The notes under the pieces: generated by a model
The model's database searches: none
What the model was told of the DNA's origin: nothing
The model's input: the letters and a program-made list of their open reading frames with translations, nothing else
Position numbers and translations under genes: made by a program
DNA from: Methanofastidiosum sp.
GTDB lineage: Archaea; Methanobacteriota_B; Thermococci; Methanofastidiosales; Methanofastidiosaceae
DNA length: 44,269 nucleotides
Direction of reading: 5' to 3'
NCBI GenBank assembly: GCA_020854815.1
Contig: JAHKLW010000031.1
Coordinates: 1 to 44,269, forward strand
Shown here: in pieces, positions 9,084-18,329 of the stretch
How positions within the stretch are numbered: position 1 is the stretch's first letter
Layout of the letters: the number at the start of each line of letters is the position of its first letter

Positions 9084-9819
9084 CTAATGATATTTAGATG
9101 TCACAGTTTTACCTAAGGAACCAATTAAACGGGAGAATGAAGAGGGTTTGTAGTTAGGGGTATATTGATATCCTAAATCTACTATGCCCCTATCAAAGCT
9201 TTCAGTAGGAATTGTTGTTTTTCGATTTAATTTAAAAAAAGATGAAGTATTTGGGCCAGAATCTATGGCTTTACTTTGTTCGTCTAGATAATAAGGCCCA
9301 TTCGGCCCGATTATGAATAACGGATCAAAAGCTAAGAAATCGTCTTCAGAGATCCCACAATTACTTTTTTCCCCATATAATAATAGTTTGAATTATTTCA
9401 CCTTCGTTGTAAATATCATAATTATTGTTTAAAATAATATTATTTTTGAGTTCGATGTTGCCTTTATTAGATATTGCAAATCCTATTGCGTCTCCTTTCG
9501 AATCAACTGTATTGTTTATTAAGATGCCTTTAGAATTTCCAAAATGAAATAATATTCCGTTTATGTTATTACTAAAAAGATTATTTTTGGAGTATAGCTC
9601 TACTGGCCCAAATGTTTGAATGCCAGCGTTATTATTAAGAAACAATGAATTTTCGACTTCTAAATTGATAATACTCTCAGGAGAAAAAGAATATGCAGTT
9701 ATGCCAGCAGAATTTGAAAAAATTGAGTCAAGTATCTTTTTATTTATTGATTTGTACTTAGAAGATTTATTCTCTATGGGTATTTTTCCAATCAGTATAT
9801 TATAAGGTGGACAAATCAA
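9084..9819 (-). pseudogene. Parallel beta-helix (pectate-lyase-like) protein, frameshifted and lacking N-terminus
   Basis: The 5' part (9819 down to 9361) encodes repeated beta-helix turns such as NSLFLNNNAGIQTFG, NNLFSNNINGILFHF and KNNIILNNNYDIYNEG. It stops at a TAA just after GGGGAAAAAAG. Skipping one base there continues the fold in the next frame (NCGISEDDFLAFDPLF, then GPNGPYYLDEQSKAIDSG, a typical end of right-handed beta-helix surface proteins) to a TAG at 9084. The upstream end has no signal peptide and is closed by an in-frame stop, so the N-terminal part is missing too. It is best read as a decayed surface-protein gene, although one base miscount in the homopolymer would restore the C-terminal join. 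Confidence 0.75.
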
Positions 9820-9884
9820 GAGACATTATAGTATAGATAATTGCACGACAACAAATATTTAAAACAATTGACATATTACTAGAT

Positions 9885-10796
9885 ATGCAAGAAGCTTTAT
9901 TTAGGATAGAAAGGACAGAGAAAGGCCTAAAAGTTACATACATAGGACTTCTTGTAAATATAATCTTATCAATATTAAAATTTATTGCAGGACTACTTGG
10001 TCAGAGTACTGCAATGATTGCAGATTCTATACATTCTATTTCAGATACTGCATCAGACATTGTAGTTCTGTTAGGCTTCCGATATGTGAAAAAACCGATA
10101 GATGATTCCCATAACTATGGTCATGGGAAAATAGAAACTTTGTCAACGGCAGTTGTGGGATTAATGCTTATAACAGTAGCTTTGTTTATCGTGTTCTCGG
10201 GTCTTGGAAAACTATCAAGATCTCTGCAGGGAGATATACTGGCTAGGCCAGAATCTATTGCATTATATGCTGCAATTATCTCTATTATAGTCAAAGAATC
10301 AATGTATAGATATACGGCAAAGGTAGGAAGAGAGATAAATAGTTCATTGATTATTGCAAATGCTTGGCATCACAGAACTGATGCTTTATCTTCAATAGGA
10401 ACTATGATTGGTATCGGCGGCGCGATTTTTTTAGGAGAAAAATGGCGAATCTTGGATCCTATAGCTGCCATTTTTGTTAGTATATTAATCCTAAAAGTTG
10501 CAATTGAAATATTATGGGATAGTGTAAATGAGTTAATTGAAACTTCAGTGGCTGAAGAAAAGAAAAAAGAATTATTGGAATTAATTTCTAATGTAGGGGG
10601 AGTTAAAGATTTTCATAAATTGAGAATAAGGCATATAGGGCACTATTACTCTATGAGCATACATATTTTAGTTGAGAAATCTCTAAATATAGTTGAAGCA
10701 CATCAAATCTCAGATACAATCGAAGCCAAAATAAGAGATTATCTAGGTCCAGAGACAATTATTACGATACATATTGAACCTCATCATAAAGATTAA
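9885..10796 (+). CDS. Cation diffusion facilitator family transporter (FieF-like)
   Basis: This is a proton-coupled divalent metal exporter of 303 aa. It has six membrane helices, the metal site AD-SIHSISD (D47, H50, D54) and HxxxD in helix 5 (H162, D166 in WHHRTDALSS), plus HNYGHGKIETLS in the cytoplasmic loop. A C-terminal ferredoxin-like domain runs from about 215 to 303 (GGVKDFHKLRIRHIGHYYSM; TIHIEPH). Zn, Fe, Mn and Co cannot be told apart from sequence. A TATA box at 9854-9864 (AATATTTAAAA) is about 25 nt before the ATG, so the transcript is probably leaderless. Confidence 0.93.
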   Translation: MQEALFRIERTEKGLKVTYIGLLVNIILSILKFIAGLLGQSTAMIADSIHSISDTASDIVVLLGFRYVKKPIDDSHNYGHGKIETLSTAVVGLMLITVALFIVFSGLGKLSRSLQGDILARPESIALYAAIISIIVKESMYRYTAKVGREINSSLIIANAWHHRTDALSSIGTMIGIGGAIFLGEKWRILDPIAAIFVSILILKVAIEILWDSVNELIETSVAEEKKKELLELISNVGGVKDFHKLRIRHIGHYYSMSIHILVEKSLNIVEAHQISDTIEAKIRDYLGPETIITIHIEPHHKD

Positions 10797-10809
10797 ATAA
10801 TCTGGTATC

Positions 10810-10819
10810 GTATATTAAT
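10810..10819 (+). promoter_or_regulatory. Probable TATA box of the 63-aa gene
   Basis: GTATATTAAT lies upstream of the short gene at 10856. The expected start of transcription, about 25 nt downstream, falls at the right arm of the inverted repeat at 10822-10842. Confidence 0.4.
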
Positions 10820-10821
10820 CG

Positions 10822-10842
10822 TGATTTGTAATTAACAAATCA
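10822..10842. promoter_or_regulatory. Perfect inverted repeat, candidate operator
   Basis: The arms TGATTTGT and ACAAATCA are exact reverse complements of 8 nt, separated by AATTA. The repeat lies between a TATA-like box and the start codon at 10856, which is a common place for archaeal repressor sites. It could instead be a hairpin in the 5' leader. Confidence 0.45.
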
Positions 10843-10855
10843 GAGAGGCTGTTTA

Positions 10856-11047
10856 ATGGTTGGAGGGGCTTCAGAATCTAGATTCTCTAGGATAAAAAAA
10901 TTGAATTTCGATAGAGATAATTTTTCACCTAAAGAAATAATTTGCGTTGATGATTTCGAAGTTTTATCTAAGGTTCTTAAAGACGAATCGACCAGTGGTG
11001 AAAAATTGAAATTAATAAGGATAAAAAATAGAAAAATGAAGACCTAA
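10856..11047 (+). CDS. Small basic protein of unknown function
   Basis: This 63-aa frame (MVGGASESRFSRIKKLNFDR...) is rich in Lys and Asp, has no membrane helix and no Cys, and I recognise no family. Support comes from context: AGAGAGG about 8 nt before the ATG, a TATA-like element and an inverted repeat at suitable spacing, and a clean fit between two genes on the same strand. The acidic-basic alternation is consistent with a small regulatory or nucleic-acid-associated protein, but that is not evidence of function. It might be a chance frame. Confidence 0.45.
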   Translation: MVGGASESRFSRIKKLNFDRDNFSPKEIICVDDFEVLSKVLKDESTSGEKLKLIRIKNRKMKT

Positions 11048-11086
11048 ATAGAAAAGTATATAATATTTAAATTGAAAATTATATGT

Positions 11087-11701
11087 ATGGATAAAAATCG
11101 TATTATTAGTTTAATTGGTGGTATACTCCTAATTGTAGCTGCTTTTTTGCCATTCTCCTATTTTGTTGATGACATTTATTCAATCTTTCAGATAACGCTA
11201 GCAATACTTATGAATTTTACAGACAATTCAGTAATGCAGAATTTCTTACTTCAAATAAACCCGTCTTATGGTATGGGGGCAATGATATTGGCATTGATAG
11301 TTGCAGGATTTTTCTTGCTTACAATTGGTGGATTACTTGCAATCTTTAAAAGAGCCGGCGGTTCAGTAGCAGGCCCTGGAGGAATGGTAGTACTAACCAT
11401 ATCAGGTTTTCTTTATGCTGGTGATTTATTATTCGGATTGCTAGGAATTGGATTTTATTTAGGATGGGTTGGTGCTATTTTATGTATTATAGGTGGCGCC
11501 ATTTCTTCTGATAAAGATAAAAGCAAAATCAATGTTTCTGTTAACCAACAACAAAATGTGACAACAACTGGAGCACCTCTAAGCTCAAATCAAAACAGAG
11601 AGAATTCTTCACCTCTATCGGATACTAAATTCTGTAACCAGTGTGGGTATCAAAATAAAAGAGATACTTCGTTTTGTGTTAATTGTGGAAATAGATTATA
11701 A
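11087..11701 (+). CDS. Four-helix membrane protein with C-terminal zinc ribbon
   Basis: The 204-aa protein has four hydrophobic segments in residues 1-145, a Gln/Asn/Ser-rich linker and a zinc ribbon at the extreme C-terminus (FCNQCGYQNKRDTSFCVNCG; CxxC...CxxC). Such zinc-ribbon-tailed membrane proteins are common in archaea and mostly uncharacterised. The frame opens with TTG at 11072, but ATG 11087 lies about 25 nt after the TATA-rich stretch AAAGTATATAATATTTAAA and starts just before the first helix. No function can be assigned. Confidence 0.75.
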   Translation: MDKNRIISLIGGILLIVAAFLPFSYFVDDIYSIFQITLAILMNFTDNSVMQNFLLQINPSYGMGAMILALIVAGFFLLTIGGLLAIFKRAGGSVAGPGGMVVLTISGFLYAGDLLFGLLGIGFYLGWVGAILCIIGGAISSDKDKSKINVSVNQQQNVTTTGAPLSSNQNRENSSPLSDTKFCNQCGYQNKRDTSFCVNCGNRL

Positions 11702-11746
11702 TATATCTTTTTATAATAAATTTTATTCTATTTTAAATTATTTCAT

Positions 11747-11761
11747 ATACGAATTTCGTAT
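11747..11761. promoter_or_regulatory. 15-bp palindrome upstream of the amino-acid importer operon
   Basis: ATACGAA and TTCGTAT are exact 7-nt inverted arms around a single T. The palindrome lies about 100 nt upstream of the binding-protein start at 11863, in the only long spacer before the ABC operon. It is a candidate binding site for a dimeric transcription factor. I see no second copy upstream of other operons in the window. Confidence 0.4.
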
Positions 11762-11862
11762 TATTATGACTAATTAAATTTGGTAAGGGAAACATTTATT
11801 AGTGATTAGCTTTACTTTTTAACATGCTTCCACATGGGAGTACGAAAACGGAGGTATTACAA

Positions 11863-12654
11863 ATGAAAAGAATAGCGCAAATTAGCATTGTACTACTCTT
11901 AATATTGGCTGTGGTTGCAGCCAGTGGGTGTACTACTGGCCCAAAGAGTAGAAAACTCGTAGAAGAAGGTTATCTTACTATTGGTACTGAAGCTTTCTTT
12001 CCGCCCTTTGAGATAAGGAAGGCTGATGACAGTTTTTACGGTTTCGATATTGCATTGGGTGAGGCTCTTGCAAAAGAACTAGGATTGCAAGCTAAGTTTG
12101 TAGACACAGATTTTGCATCAATTATCGCTTCTCTAAATGCTGGAAAGTTTGATATTGCTATGTCAGCGATGACCATAACAGAAGAAAGAAAGAAGTCAAT
12201 AAACTTCTCTGATTCATACTTTAAATCTGAATTGTGTTTAGCTGTTCCTACAGGAAGCTCTATTACAAGTGTAGATGAACTACTAAATGGAAAAATAATT
12301 GCAGTACAATTAGGAACAACCAGTGACTTTTACGTAACAGATGACCTAGACGTAGCAGAGCAATATATAAAAAGATATGCTCACGCACCAGATGCATTCC
12401 TAGATATGAAAAATGGTAATGTAGATGCAGTTATCAATGATTACCCTGTATCCAAACCTATTGTAGACAATGAACCTCAAAGCTACAAGATAGTTCAGAC
12501 ACAACTTACTGAAGAAGACTACGGTATAGCTGTTCCAAAAGACAATCCAGAACTACTTCAAAAAATAAATGCTGCACTGAAAAAACTAAGGGACGACGGT
12601 ACATACGATAAGATCTATGACGAATACATAATAAACTGGAACCCAGATAACTAA
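11863..12654 (+). CDS. Amino-acid ABC transporter substrate-binding lipoprotein
   Basis: This is the extracytoplasmic solute-binding protein (SBP family 3) of a polar amino-acid importer, 263 aa. It has a lipoprotein signal with lipobox VVAASGC (Cys23), then the family core LTIGTEAFFPPFE, GFDIALGEALAKELG, AMSAMTITEERKK and the late GIAVPKDNPELL. ATG 11863 is chosen over an upstream ATG at 11824, because GGAGGT lies 7 nt before it and the signal peptide starts there. The ligand is probably a polar or charged amino acid, but it cannot be fixed. It is first in an operon with permease and ATPase genes. Confidence 0.93.
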   Translation: MKRIAQISIVLLLILAVVAASGCTTGPKSRKLVEEGYLTIGTEAFFPPFEIRKADDSFYGFDIALGEALAKELGLQAKFVDTDFASIIASLNAGKFDIAMSAMTITEERKKSINFSDSYFKSELCLAVPTGSSITSVDELLNGKIIAVQLGTTSDFYVTDDLDVAEQYIKRYAHAPDAFLDMKNGNVDAVINDYPVSKPIVDNEPQSYKIVQTQLTEEDYGIAVPKDNPELLQKINAALKKLRDDGTYDKIYDEYIINWNPDN

Positions 12655-12669
12655 AAAAAGGTGACCAAA

Positions 12670-13335
12670 GTGGTGGAAATAGGATTTCAATTTGATTTAT
12701 TTGCAAGGATATTGCCCGAATTACTAAGAGGCGCATCAATAACTATTCAACTGACAGCTTTTTCCGTGGCTATTGGAACACTGATAGGGTTATTCATGGG
12801 AATAGCGAGGATATCTCGTTATAAAATTTTTCATATTCCCTCCACCCTGTATGTTGAAATCATAAGAGGAACACCACTTTTGGTCCAAATAATGATTGTT
12901 TATTATGGTTTGCCCTCGTTAGGATTAAATCTTGATCAATATACGTCTGGTATCTTGGCTTTATCCATAAATAGTGGAGCGTACATTGCAGAAATATTCA
13001 AAGCTGGAATTAAATCAATCAAAAAGGGCCAGACCGAAGCATCTATATCATTGGGTCTGAATTACATTCAAACGATGAGATATGTAATATTGCCACAAGC
13101 GACTAGAAATATACTTCCAGCTTTGGGAAATGAATTTATTGCATTATTAAAAGATTCTTCACTTGTATCAGTTATTGCAATTTCTGAACTATTAAGAAGA
13201 GGTATGATAGTATATTCAAGAACTTACGATGCCTGGACTCCTCTTTTAGGTGTTGCTTTAATTTATCTATGTATAACAATACCACTCTCAAGAGTAGTTA
13301 ACTTTATTGAAAAGAGGTGGGAGATCCATGATTAA
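12670..13335 (+). CDS. Amino-acid ABC transporter permease (HisMQ family)
   Basis: This is the membrane channel subunit of the importer, 221 aa, with about five helices. It has the EAA loop that docks the ATPase ([22 protein letters not shown], shown as positions about 118-139), preceded by the [12 protein letters not shown]-type motif ([12 protein letters not shown]). The frame is open from GTG 12661. GTG 12670 is preferred because GGTGA at 12660-12664 is then 5 nt upstream, the normal Shine-Dalgarno spacing. A single permease gene implies a homodimeric channel. It ends inside the start of the ATPase gene. Confidence 0.92.
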   Translation: MVEIGFQFDLFARILPELLRGASITIQLTAFSVAIGTLIGLFMGIARISRYKIFHIPSTLYVEIIRGTPLLVQIMIVYYGLPSLGLNLDQYTSGILALSINSGAYIAEIFKAGIKSIKKGQTEASISLGLNYIQTMRYVILPQATRNILPALGNEFIALLKDSSLVSVIAISELLRRGMIVYSRTYDAWTPLLGVALIYLCITIPLSRVVNFIEKRWEIHD

Positions 13336-14119
13336 ACGAAAAACAATTCGAAGAAAAAAATCAGAGCTAATGACTAATACATCTAACGGAAGTTCTATGA
13401 TCAAAATAACACATGTGAAAAAATCCTTTGGGGATATAACTGTCTTAAAAGATATCAATCTTGAAATTAAGAAAGGTGAAGTCTTAGTTGTTCTTGGACC
13501 TTCAGGCTCTGGAAAAAGCACATTGATCCGATGTATTAACAGATTAGAGAAAATAGACGAAGGCGAAATTTTAGTAGACGGGGTGGATATTTACTCTCCC
13601 GATGTGGATGTTCACAAACTAAGAGCAAAAGTAGGCATGGTATTCCAACAGTTTAACTTGTTTCCTCATATGAGGGTAATAGATAACGTAATCCTCTCAC
13701 CAACTCTTGTGAAAAATGTTCCAAAAAAGAAGGCACGAACAGAAGCAATGGAATTATTAAAAAAAGTGGGACTTGAAGACAAATATAATTCATATCCACA
13801 TGAACTATCCGGTGGACAACAACAAAGAGTCGCAATTGCTAGGGCTCTCGCTATGAATCCTGAAATTATGTTATTTGATGAGGTAACATCAGCTTTAGAT
13901 CCCGAACTCGTTAAAGGTGTTCTTGAAACTATGAAAGAACTTGCAAAAATGGGGATGACCATGATAGTTGTTACTCATGAAATGGGATTTGCAAAAGAAG
14001 TTGCAGATAGAGTTATTTTTATGGATGAGGGATATATCGTTGAAGAAAATAGACCAAAAGAGTTATTCGAAAATCCTCAGAATCCAAGAACTCAGGCATT
14101 TATCTCAAAGATACTATAA
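13328..14119 (+). CDS. Amino-acid ABC transporter ATP-binding protein (GlnQ-like)
   Basis: This is the ATPase of the importer, 263 aa. Walker A is GPSGSGKST, the Q-loop [11 protein letters not shown], the signature [15 protein letters not shown], Walker [15 protein letters not shown] and the H-loop [12 protein letters not shown] 13328 overlaps the permease gene by 8 nt and has GAGGTGGGAG just upstream. It adds a basic N-terminal extension of about 25 residues before the conserved [13 protein letters not shown], so an internal ATG is an alternative start. Unusually for Walker B, the residue after Glu is Val instead of Pro (DEV for DEP), as also occurs in some PAAT family ATPases. Confidence 0.94.
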   Translation: MIKRKTIRRKKSELMTNTSNGSSMIKITHVKKSFGDITVLKDINLEIKKGEVLVVLGPSGSGKSTLIRCINRLEKIDEGEILVDGVDIYSPDVDVHKLRAKVGMVFQQFNLFPHMRVIDNVILSPTLVKNVPKKKARTEAMELLKKVGLEDKYNSYPHELSGGQQQRVAIARALAMNPEIMLFDEVTSALDPELVKGVLETMKELAKMGMTMIVVTHEMGFAKEVADRVIFMDEGYIVEENRPKELFENPQNPRTQAFISKIL

Positions 14120-14157
14120 TAAACTATAAATATTAATTTTTTTATTAATGTATTAAT

Positions 14158-14958
14158 ATGACAAAAAAAAATTTAATACTAACATTGACTTTAATTAGTT
14201 TGATATTGAGTTTAGGGTGCATAGGCCAAGGGTCTAATCTAAAAATAGAGAAGGATATAATTTACCAATACTCTACTATCGAAGCTCTTTTAGAAGGCAT
14301 TTATGATGGCAACATGACTTTTGGAGAACTTAAAGCCCATGGAGACTATGGACTTGGAACGGTCAATGCCCTAGATGGGGAAATGATTCAAGTTGATGGT
14401 AAATTTTACCAAATAAAGATTGACGGGATAGCTTACCCGATTGAAGATAACGAAAAAACACCCTTTGCGATAGTGTCCTTTTTTGATCTGGATAAATCCG
14501 TTGAAATTAATGGCCCATTAAATTACGAGCAATTTACAGAATATCTTGATGAAAATCTACCAACAAATAATCTCTACTATATGGTAGTAGTAAGAGGTCA
14601 TTTTGATTACATTAAGACTAGAAGCGTTCCTAGACAGCAATCACCTTATGTTCCCTTAGTCAAAGCGATTGAAGGACAAAAGACTTTTGAATTTACTAAT
14701 GTCAAGGGAACACTAATAGGTTTTAGGATGCCTGAATACGTAGGAGATATGAACGTTCCAGGATATCACTTCCACTTTATTACCGAAGATAAAAAAGCTG
14801 GAGGTCATGTTTTAGAATTGATGATTCAAGACCAAGAAGCATATATTGATTATACCGATAACTTCTTTATGAAAGTCCCAGAAAATAAATTATTCTACAA
14901 TTTGAATTCTGGGCAAGGTAATGAAGAAGATGTCCAAAAAGTCGAAAAAGGAAAATAA
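14158..14958 (+). CDS. Acetolactate decarboxylase, predicted lipoprotein
   Basis: The enzyme converts 2-acetolactate to acetoin. The 266-aa protein follows the family well: STIEALLEGIYDGNMTFGEL, GDYGLGTVNALDGEMIQVDG, and the metal site GYHFHFIT...GGHVLE, whose three His bind Zn in known structures. Before this is a clear lipoprotein signal with lipobox LSLGC (Cys21), so the enzyme should be anchored outside the membrane, as with secreted Brevibacillus ALDC. It follows the amino-acid importer by 38 nt but has its own TATA-like stretch (ACTATAAATATTAA). No acetolactate synthase gene is in the window, so the substrate source is unclear. Confidence 0.88.
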   Translation: MTKKNLILTLTLISLILSLGCIGQGSNLKIEKDIIYQYSTIEALLEGIYDGNMTFGELKAHGDYGLGTVNALDGEMIQVDGKFYQIKIDGIAYPIEDNEKTPFAIVSFFDLDKSVEINGPLNYEQFTEYLDENLPTNNLYYMVVVRGHFDYIKTRSVPRQQSPYVPLVKAIEGQKTFEFTNVKGTLIGFRMPEYVGDMNVPGYHFHFITEDKKAGGHVLELMIQDQEAYIDYTDNFFMKVPENKLFYNLNSGQGNEEDVQKVEKGK

Positions 14959-15037
14959 GAAACCTTAGTGGATATTATTTTTCTATTAATTCTCATTTTA
15001 TATAAAAATATATAAATCCGAATATTTAATATTCATC

Positions 15038-15598
15038 ATGGATGTAAAAGAAACCATAAATAAAAGAAGGGCATATAGATCTTTAGAGCCTGTAGATATA
15101 ACCCCAGACATTATTAATTCACTAGCTGAAAGTGCTCAACTTTCACCTTCTTGTTTTAACAATCAACCGTGGAGATACGTATTCGTTACAGACCCCAAGA
15201 AACTCATTGAAATGCATTCTGCACTTTCCCGAGGGAATGATTGGGCCAAAGCTGCATCAATGATTATAGCTGTATTTTCTAAAAAAGAAAATGACTGTTT
15301 GATAAAAGATAGAGAGTACTATTTATTTGACACGGGTATGGCTACTGCATTTATAATATTGAGGGCAACTGAAATTGGATTAGTTGCACATCCAATCGCA
15401 GGATTTAGCCCGAAAAAAATAAGGGAGATCCTAGGAATACCTGATGAGATGAACGTGATTACTCTTGTTATAGTTGGAAAACACTCTTCCAATATGAATC
15501 CTTTAATGAATGAAGATCAGATAGAAGCTGAAAAGGAAAGGCCAGAAAGATTACAGGTTAATAAATTTGTTTTTATGAATAAATACCAAAGTCAATAA
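15038..15598 (+). CDS. Nitroreductase family flavoprotein
   Basis: This is a predicted FMN-dependent NAD(P)H oxidoreductase of 186 aa. The start TINKRRAYRSLEP is the FMN-phosphate-binding RRAxR motif. It is followed by SAQLSPSCFNNQPWRYVFV and the late EIGLVAHPIAGFSPKKIREIL. The protein probably works as a dimer in the cytoplasm. The substrate is unknown, as is usual for the family. A TATA box, ATATATAAAT at 15008-15017, is about 25 nt upstream of the ATG, so the transcript is probably leaderless. Confidence 0.9.
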   Translation: MDVKETINKRRAYRSLEPVDITPDIINSLAESAQLSPSCFNNQPWRYVFVTDPKKLIEMHSALSRGNDWAKAASMIIAVFSKKENDCLIKDREYYLFDTGMATAFIILRATEIGLVAHPIAGFSPKKIREILGIPDEMNVITLVIVGKHSSNMNPLMNEDQIEAEKERPERLQVNKFVFMNKYQSQ

Positions 15599-15701
15599 AT
15601 AATTCAAGTAAACTTATATATATGCAAAAATATCGTTTAGATAATAGCAATAGTTTAATAAAATCTTAGATTTTTGAATTTACATAGTAGGAGGATAACA
15701 G

Positions 15702-17405
15702 ATGAAAGATATTTCTATTGTTCTTTGCGGTGAAGCCGGCCAAGGTATAGAAACTATAGAAGACATTTTATCTAGAATACTTAAGATATCAAGATACAAC
15801 ATTTTTTCAGCGAGAGAGTATATGTCTAGGGTTAGGGGAGGTATAAATTCTACAGAAATACGTGTGTCTCCAAAACCCATAAGGGCTTACGTGGATAGAA
15901 TTGATTTACTATTCGCTTTAAGTAATAAATCTCTAGATCATTTAAAAAATAGAATAACAGAAAATACAATAATTTTTGGAGATAAAGAAGTAATAGGCGA
16001 TATCCAAAATATAGTCGACCTACCTTTATCGAAAACTTCTAAAAAATTAGGCGACAATTTATATTCAAATACCGTGACTGCGGGGGTAATTTGTGGATTA
16101 CTAAATGTATCAGAATATGAGTTGCGTAATTTCATCTCAAAATATTTTGAAAAAAAAGGAGAGCAAATAATAAACAAGAATCTTGAAGCAATTAGTGAAG
16201 GATATGATCTGGCTAAAAGAATAATAGATTCTGGAGTCACTATAAAAGTTAAAAAAAGTGATGAATTATCAAGAGACTTAGGAAAAGATATTCTTATGTC
16301 AGGCAAAGATGCAGTTGCACTTGGATCTCTCGCAGGAGGGTGTAATCTTATTTCTGGTTATCCAATGTCACCTGCGACAGGAGTTCTTTCTTTTATGTCT
16401 GCAAATTCAAAAGACTTGGAAGTTATAGCCGAACAAGCTGAAGATGAAATTAGTGCAATTAACATGGCCATAGGGGCATGGTATGCAGGTGGAAGGGGAA
16501 TGACCACAACTTCAGGTGGAGGATTTGCTTTAATGGAAGAAGGATTAAGCCTGGCTGGAATGTCTGAAACTCCTGTTGTTATTCATATAGGGCAGAGGCC
16601 AGGTCCCGCTACAGGACTCCCAACAAGGACGGAACAAGGAGATCTTGACCTATCACTTTATGCTGGCCATGGCGATTTTGCACGGGTTATATTATCTCCG
16701 GGAAGTATTGAAGATTGTTTTTATTTATCGAAATACGCTTTTTCCATAGCAGATAAGTTTCAGGTCCCTGTTTTTATACTCACAGACCAATATTTGTTAG
16801 ATTGTCAATATAATATTCCATCTTTAGACTACAAGAAATATGGGATAAAGAAATATGTAATTAAAACTGAAAAAGATTACAAAAGGTATCAATTTACAAC
16901 GACAAGTGTTTCACCTAGAGGAATTCCTGGATTTGGGGAAGGATTAATAGTCCAAACTGGGAATGAACATGACGAAACTGGCCATACAACTGAAAATGCT
17001 ATTATCAGAAAAAAGATGGTTGAAAAAAGATTCAAAGAGAAGCTTAATCAACTAAAAAATGAAGTCATTTATCCCGAACTACTTGGTGGGAAAGCTTACA
17101 AGTTTCTCTTAATAGGGTGGGGATCTACTAAAAATATCGTAGAAGAGGCCTTAAAAGAATTAAAGGAACCAAGATTAGGATTCCTATATTTCAAACAAGT
17201 TTACCCCCTACCAAGAGAGATGATGGGGTACTTGATAAATGCTCAAAAAATTATTACTATTGAAAATAATGCTTCAGGACAATTTGCAAATCTTATTAAA
17301 AAAGAAACAGGTTTTGATATTAAGTACAGGATTTTAAAATATGACGGTAGACCATTTTCTGTTGAGGACGTTGTGACAAAAATAAGAGATATTTTGGAGG
17401 AATAA
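15702..17405 (+). CDS. 2-oxoacid:ferredoxin oxidoreductase, fused gamma-alpha subunit
   Basis: This subunit works with the TPP-binding beta subunit to oxidise a 2-oxoacid to acyl-CoA and CO2 with ferredoxin, or to carboxylate in reverse. The 567-aa protein has the gamma domain in residues 1-185 ([39 protein letters not shown]). The alpha domain follows ([13 protein letters not shown]-like segment [58 protein letters not shown]). A strong Shine-Dalgarno, GGAGGA, precedes the ATG. Two-subunit enzymes of this type act on 2-oxoglutarate or pyruvate, and the choice cannot be made here. Confidence 0.92.
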   Translation: MKDISIVLCGEAGQGIETIEDILSRILKISRYNIFSAREYMSRVRGGINSTEIRVSPKPIRAYVDRIDLLFALSNKSLDHLKNRITENTIIFGDKEVIGDIQNIVDLPLSKTSKKLGDNLYSNTVTAGVICGLLNVSEYELRNFISKYFEKKGEQIINKNLEAISEGYDLAKRIIDSGVTIKVKKSDELSRDLGKDILMSGKDAVALGSLAGGCNLISGYPMSPATGVLSFMSANSKDLEVIAEQAEDEISAINMAIGAWYAGGRGMTTTSGGGFALMEEGLSLAGMSETPVVIHIGQRPGPATGLPTRTEQGDLDLSLYAGHGDFARVILSPGSIEDCFYLSKYAFSIADKFQVPVFILTDQYLLDCQYNIPSLDYKKYGIKKYVIKTEKDYKRYQFTTTSVSPRGIPGFGEGLIVQTGNEHDETGHTTENAIIRKKMVEKRFKEKLNQLKNEVIYPELLGGKAYKFLLIGWGSTKNIVEEALKELKEPRLGFLYFKQVYPLPREMMGYLINAQKIITIENNASGQFANLIKKETGFDIKYRILKYDGRPFSVEDVVTKIRDILEE

Positions 17406-17406
17406 A

Positions 17407-18267
17407 ATGGAAGCTAAAGATTTTGATATTCAAAATATTGATATTTCATGGTGCCCTGGATGCGGGAACTTTACTTTATTGAAAATACTAAAAGAAACAT
17501 TTGCAGAGCTCCAAATAATACCGGAAAATCTTGCAGTGATTTCAGGAATTGGTCAATCGGCAAAAACCCCCCACTATTTCAAGAATAATACTTTTCATAC
17601 ATTACATGGCAGAGCTGTTCCCATAGCAACGGCGATAAAAGCAGTCAATCCAAATCTAACAGTAATTGCTGAAGGAGGAGACGGAGACATGTACGGCGAA
17701 GGGGGAAATCACATCCTTCATGCAATAAGAAGAAATCCAGATATAACAAATATTATTCACAATAACATGGTTTATGGCCTAACTAAAGGGCAAGCTTCAC
17801 CTACTACAATGTTAGGAGTCAAAACTACACTACAAACTGATGGAGTCATGCTTGAGCCATTTAATCCCATAGCAGTTGCAATTGCATTAAATGCTTCTTT
17901 TGTTGCCCGTGCATTTGTCGGAGATATCGAGAAAACAAAAGAAATACTAAAAAAAGCTATTTTACATAAAGGATACGCAATAGTAGATATATTCCAGCAA
18001 TGCCCTTCCTTTAATAAAATAAATACTTTTGAATGGTTTAAACAGAATACTTACTATCTTGAGGATAATCATGACCCTTCCAATAGAATCGAAGCCTTCA
18101 AGAGATCTATTGAAACAGAAAAGTTCCCGCTTGGCATTTTCTATATTAATAAAAGAAATACTTTTGAAGAAAATCATGAACTATATAAAGAGAATAAAGA
18201 ACCTATATGCTTTAGAGAAAGGGAAGAAAATAAAATACAACAATTTATAGACTCAAAAATGCGTTGA
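17407..18267 (+). CDS. 2-oxoacid:ferredoxin oxidoreductase, beta subunit
   Basis: This is the TPP-binding subunit, 286 aa. It opens with [12 protein letters not shown] (Cys16 and Cys19, [4Fe-4S] ligands). The TPP/Mg motif is [15 protein letters not shown], and [16 protein letters not shown] is typical of the Kor/Por two-subunit type. [13 protein letters not shown] is also conserved. The gene begins 1 nt after the alpha subunit stop, with GGAGGAATAAA as its ribosome-binding site. There is no separate ferredoxin-like delta gene here, so electrons should leave directly to soluble ferredoxin. Confidence 0.93.
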   Translation: MEAKDFDIQNIDISWCPGCGNFTLLKILKETFAELQIIPENLAVISGIGQSAKTPHYFKNNTFHTLHGRAVPIATAIKAVNPNLTVIAEGGDGDMYGEGGNHILHAIRRNPDITNIIHNNMVYGLTKGQASPTTMLGVKTTLQTDGVMLEPFNPIAVAIALNASFVARAFVGDIEKTKEILKKAILHKGYAIVDIFQQCPSFNKINTFEWFKQNTYYLEDNHDPSNRIEAFKRSIETEKFPLGIFYINKRNTFEENHELYKENKEPICFREREENKIQQFIDSKMR

Positions 18268-18289
18268 ATTATAAATAATTGACATAAGT

Positions 18290-18299
18290 CTTTTAAACT
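18290..18299 (+). promoter_or_regulatory. TATA box for the gene that appears to start at ATA
   Basis: CTTTTAAACT is the same core as the box at 36178-36187. Transcription starting about 25 nt downstream would leave a short leader containing GGTGA at 18321-18325 and then the ATA codon at 18330. Confidence 0.5.
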
Positions 18300-18329
18300 T
18301 ACTTAATTCTCTCTTTTCAGGGTGATAAA

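Noticed and set aside
9361-9819. Treating the 152-codon beta-helix frame as an intact gene
   Set aside because: The fold clearly continues in another frame after the stop, and the N-terminal part is missing.
11824-11862. Upstream ATG for the amino-acid binding protein
   Set aside because: ATG 11863 has GGAGGT at the right spacing and starts the lipoprotein signal. The upstream residues do not fit.
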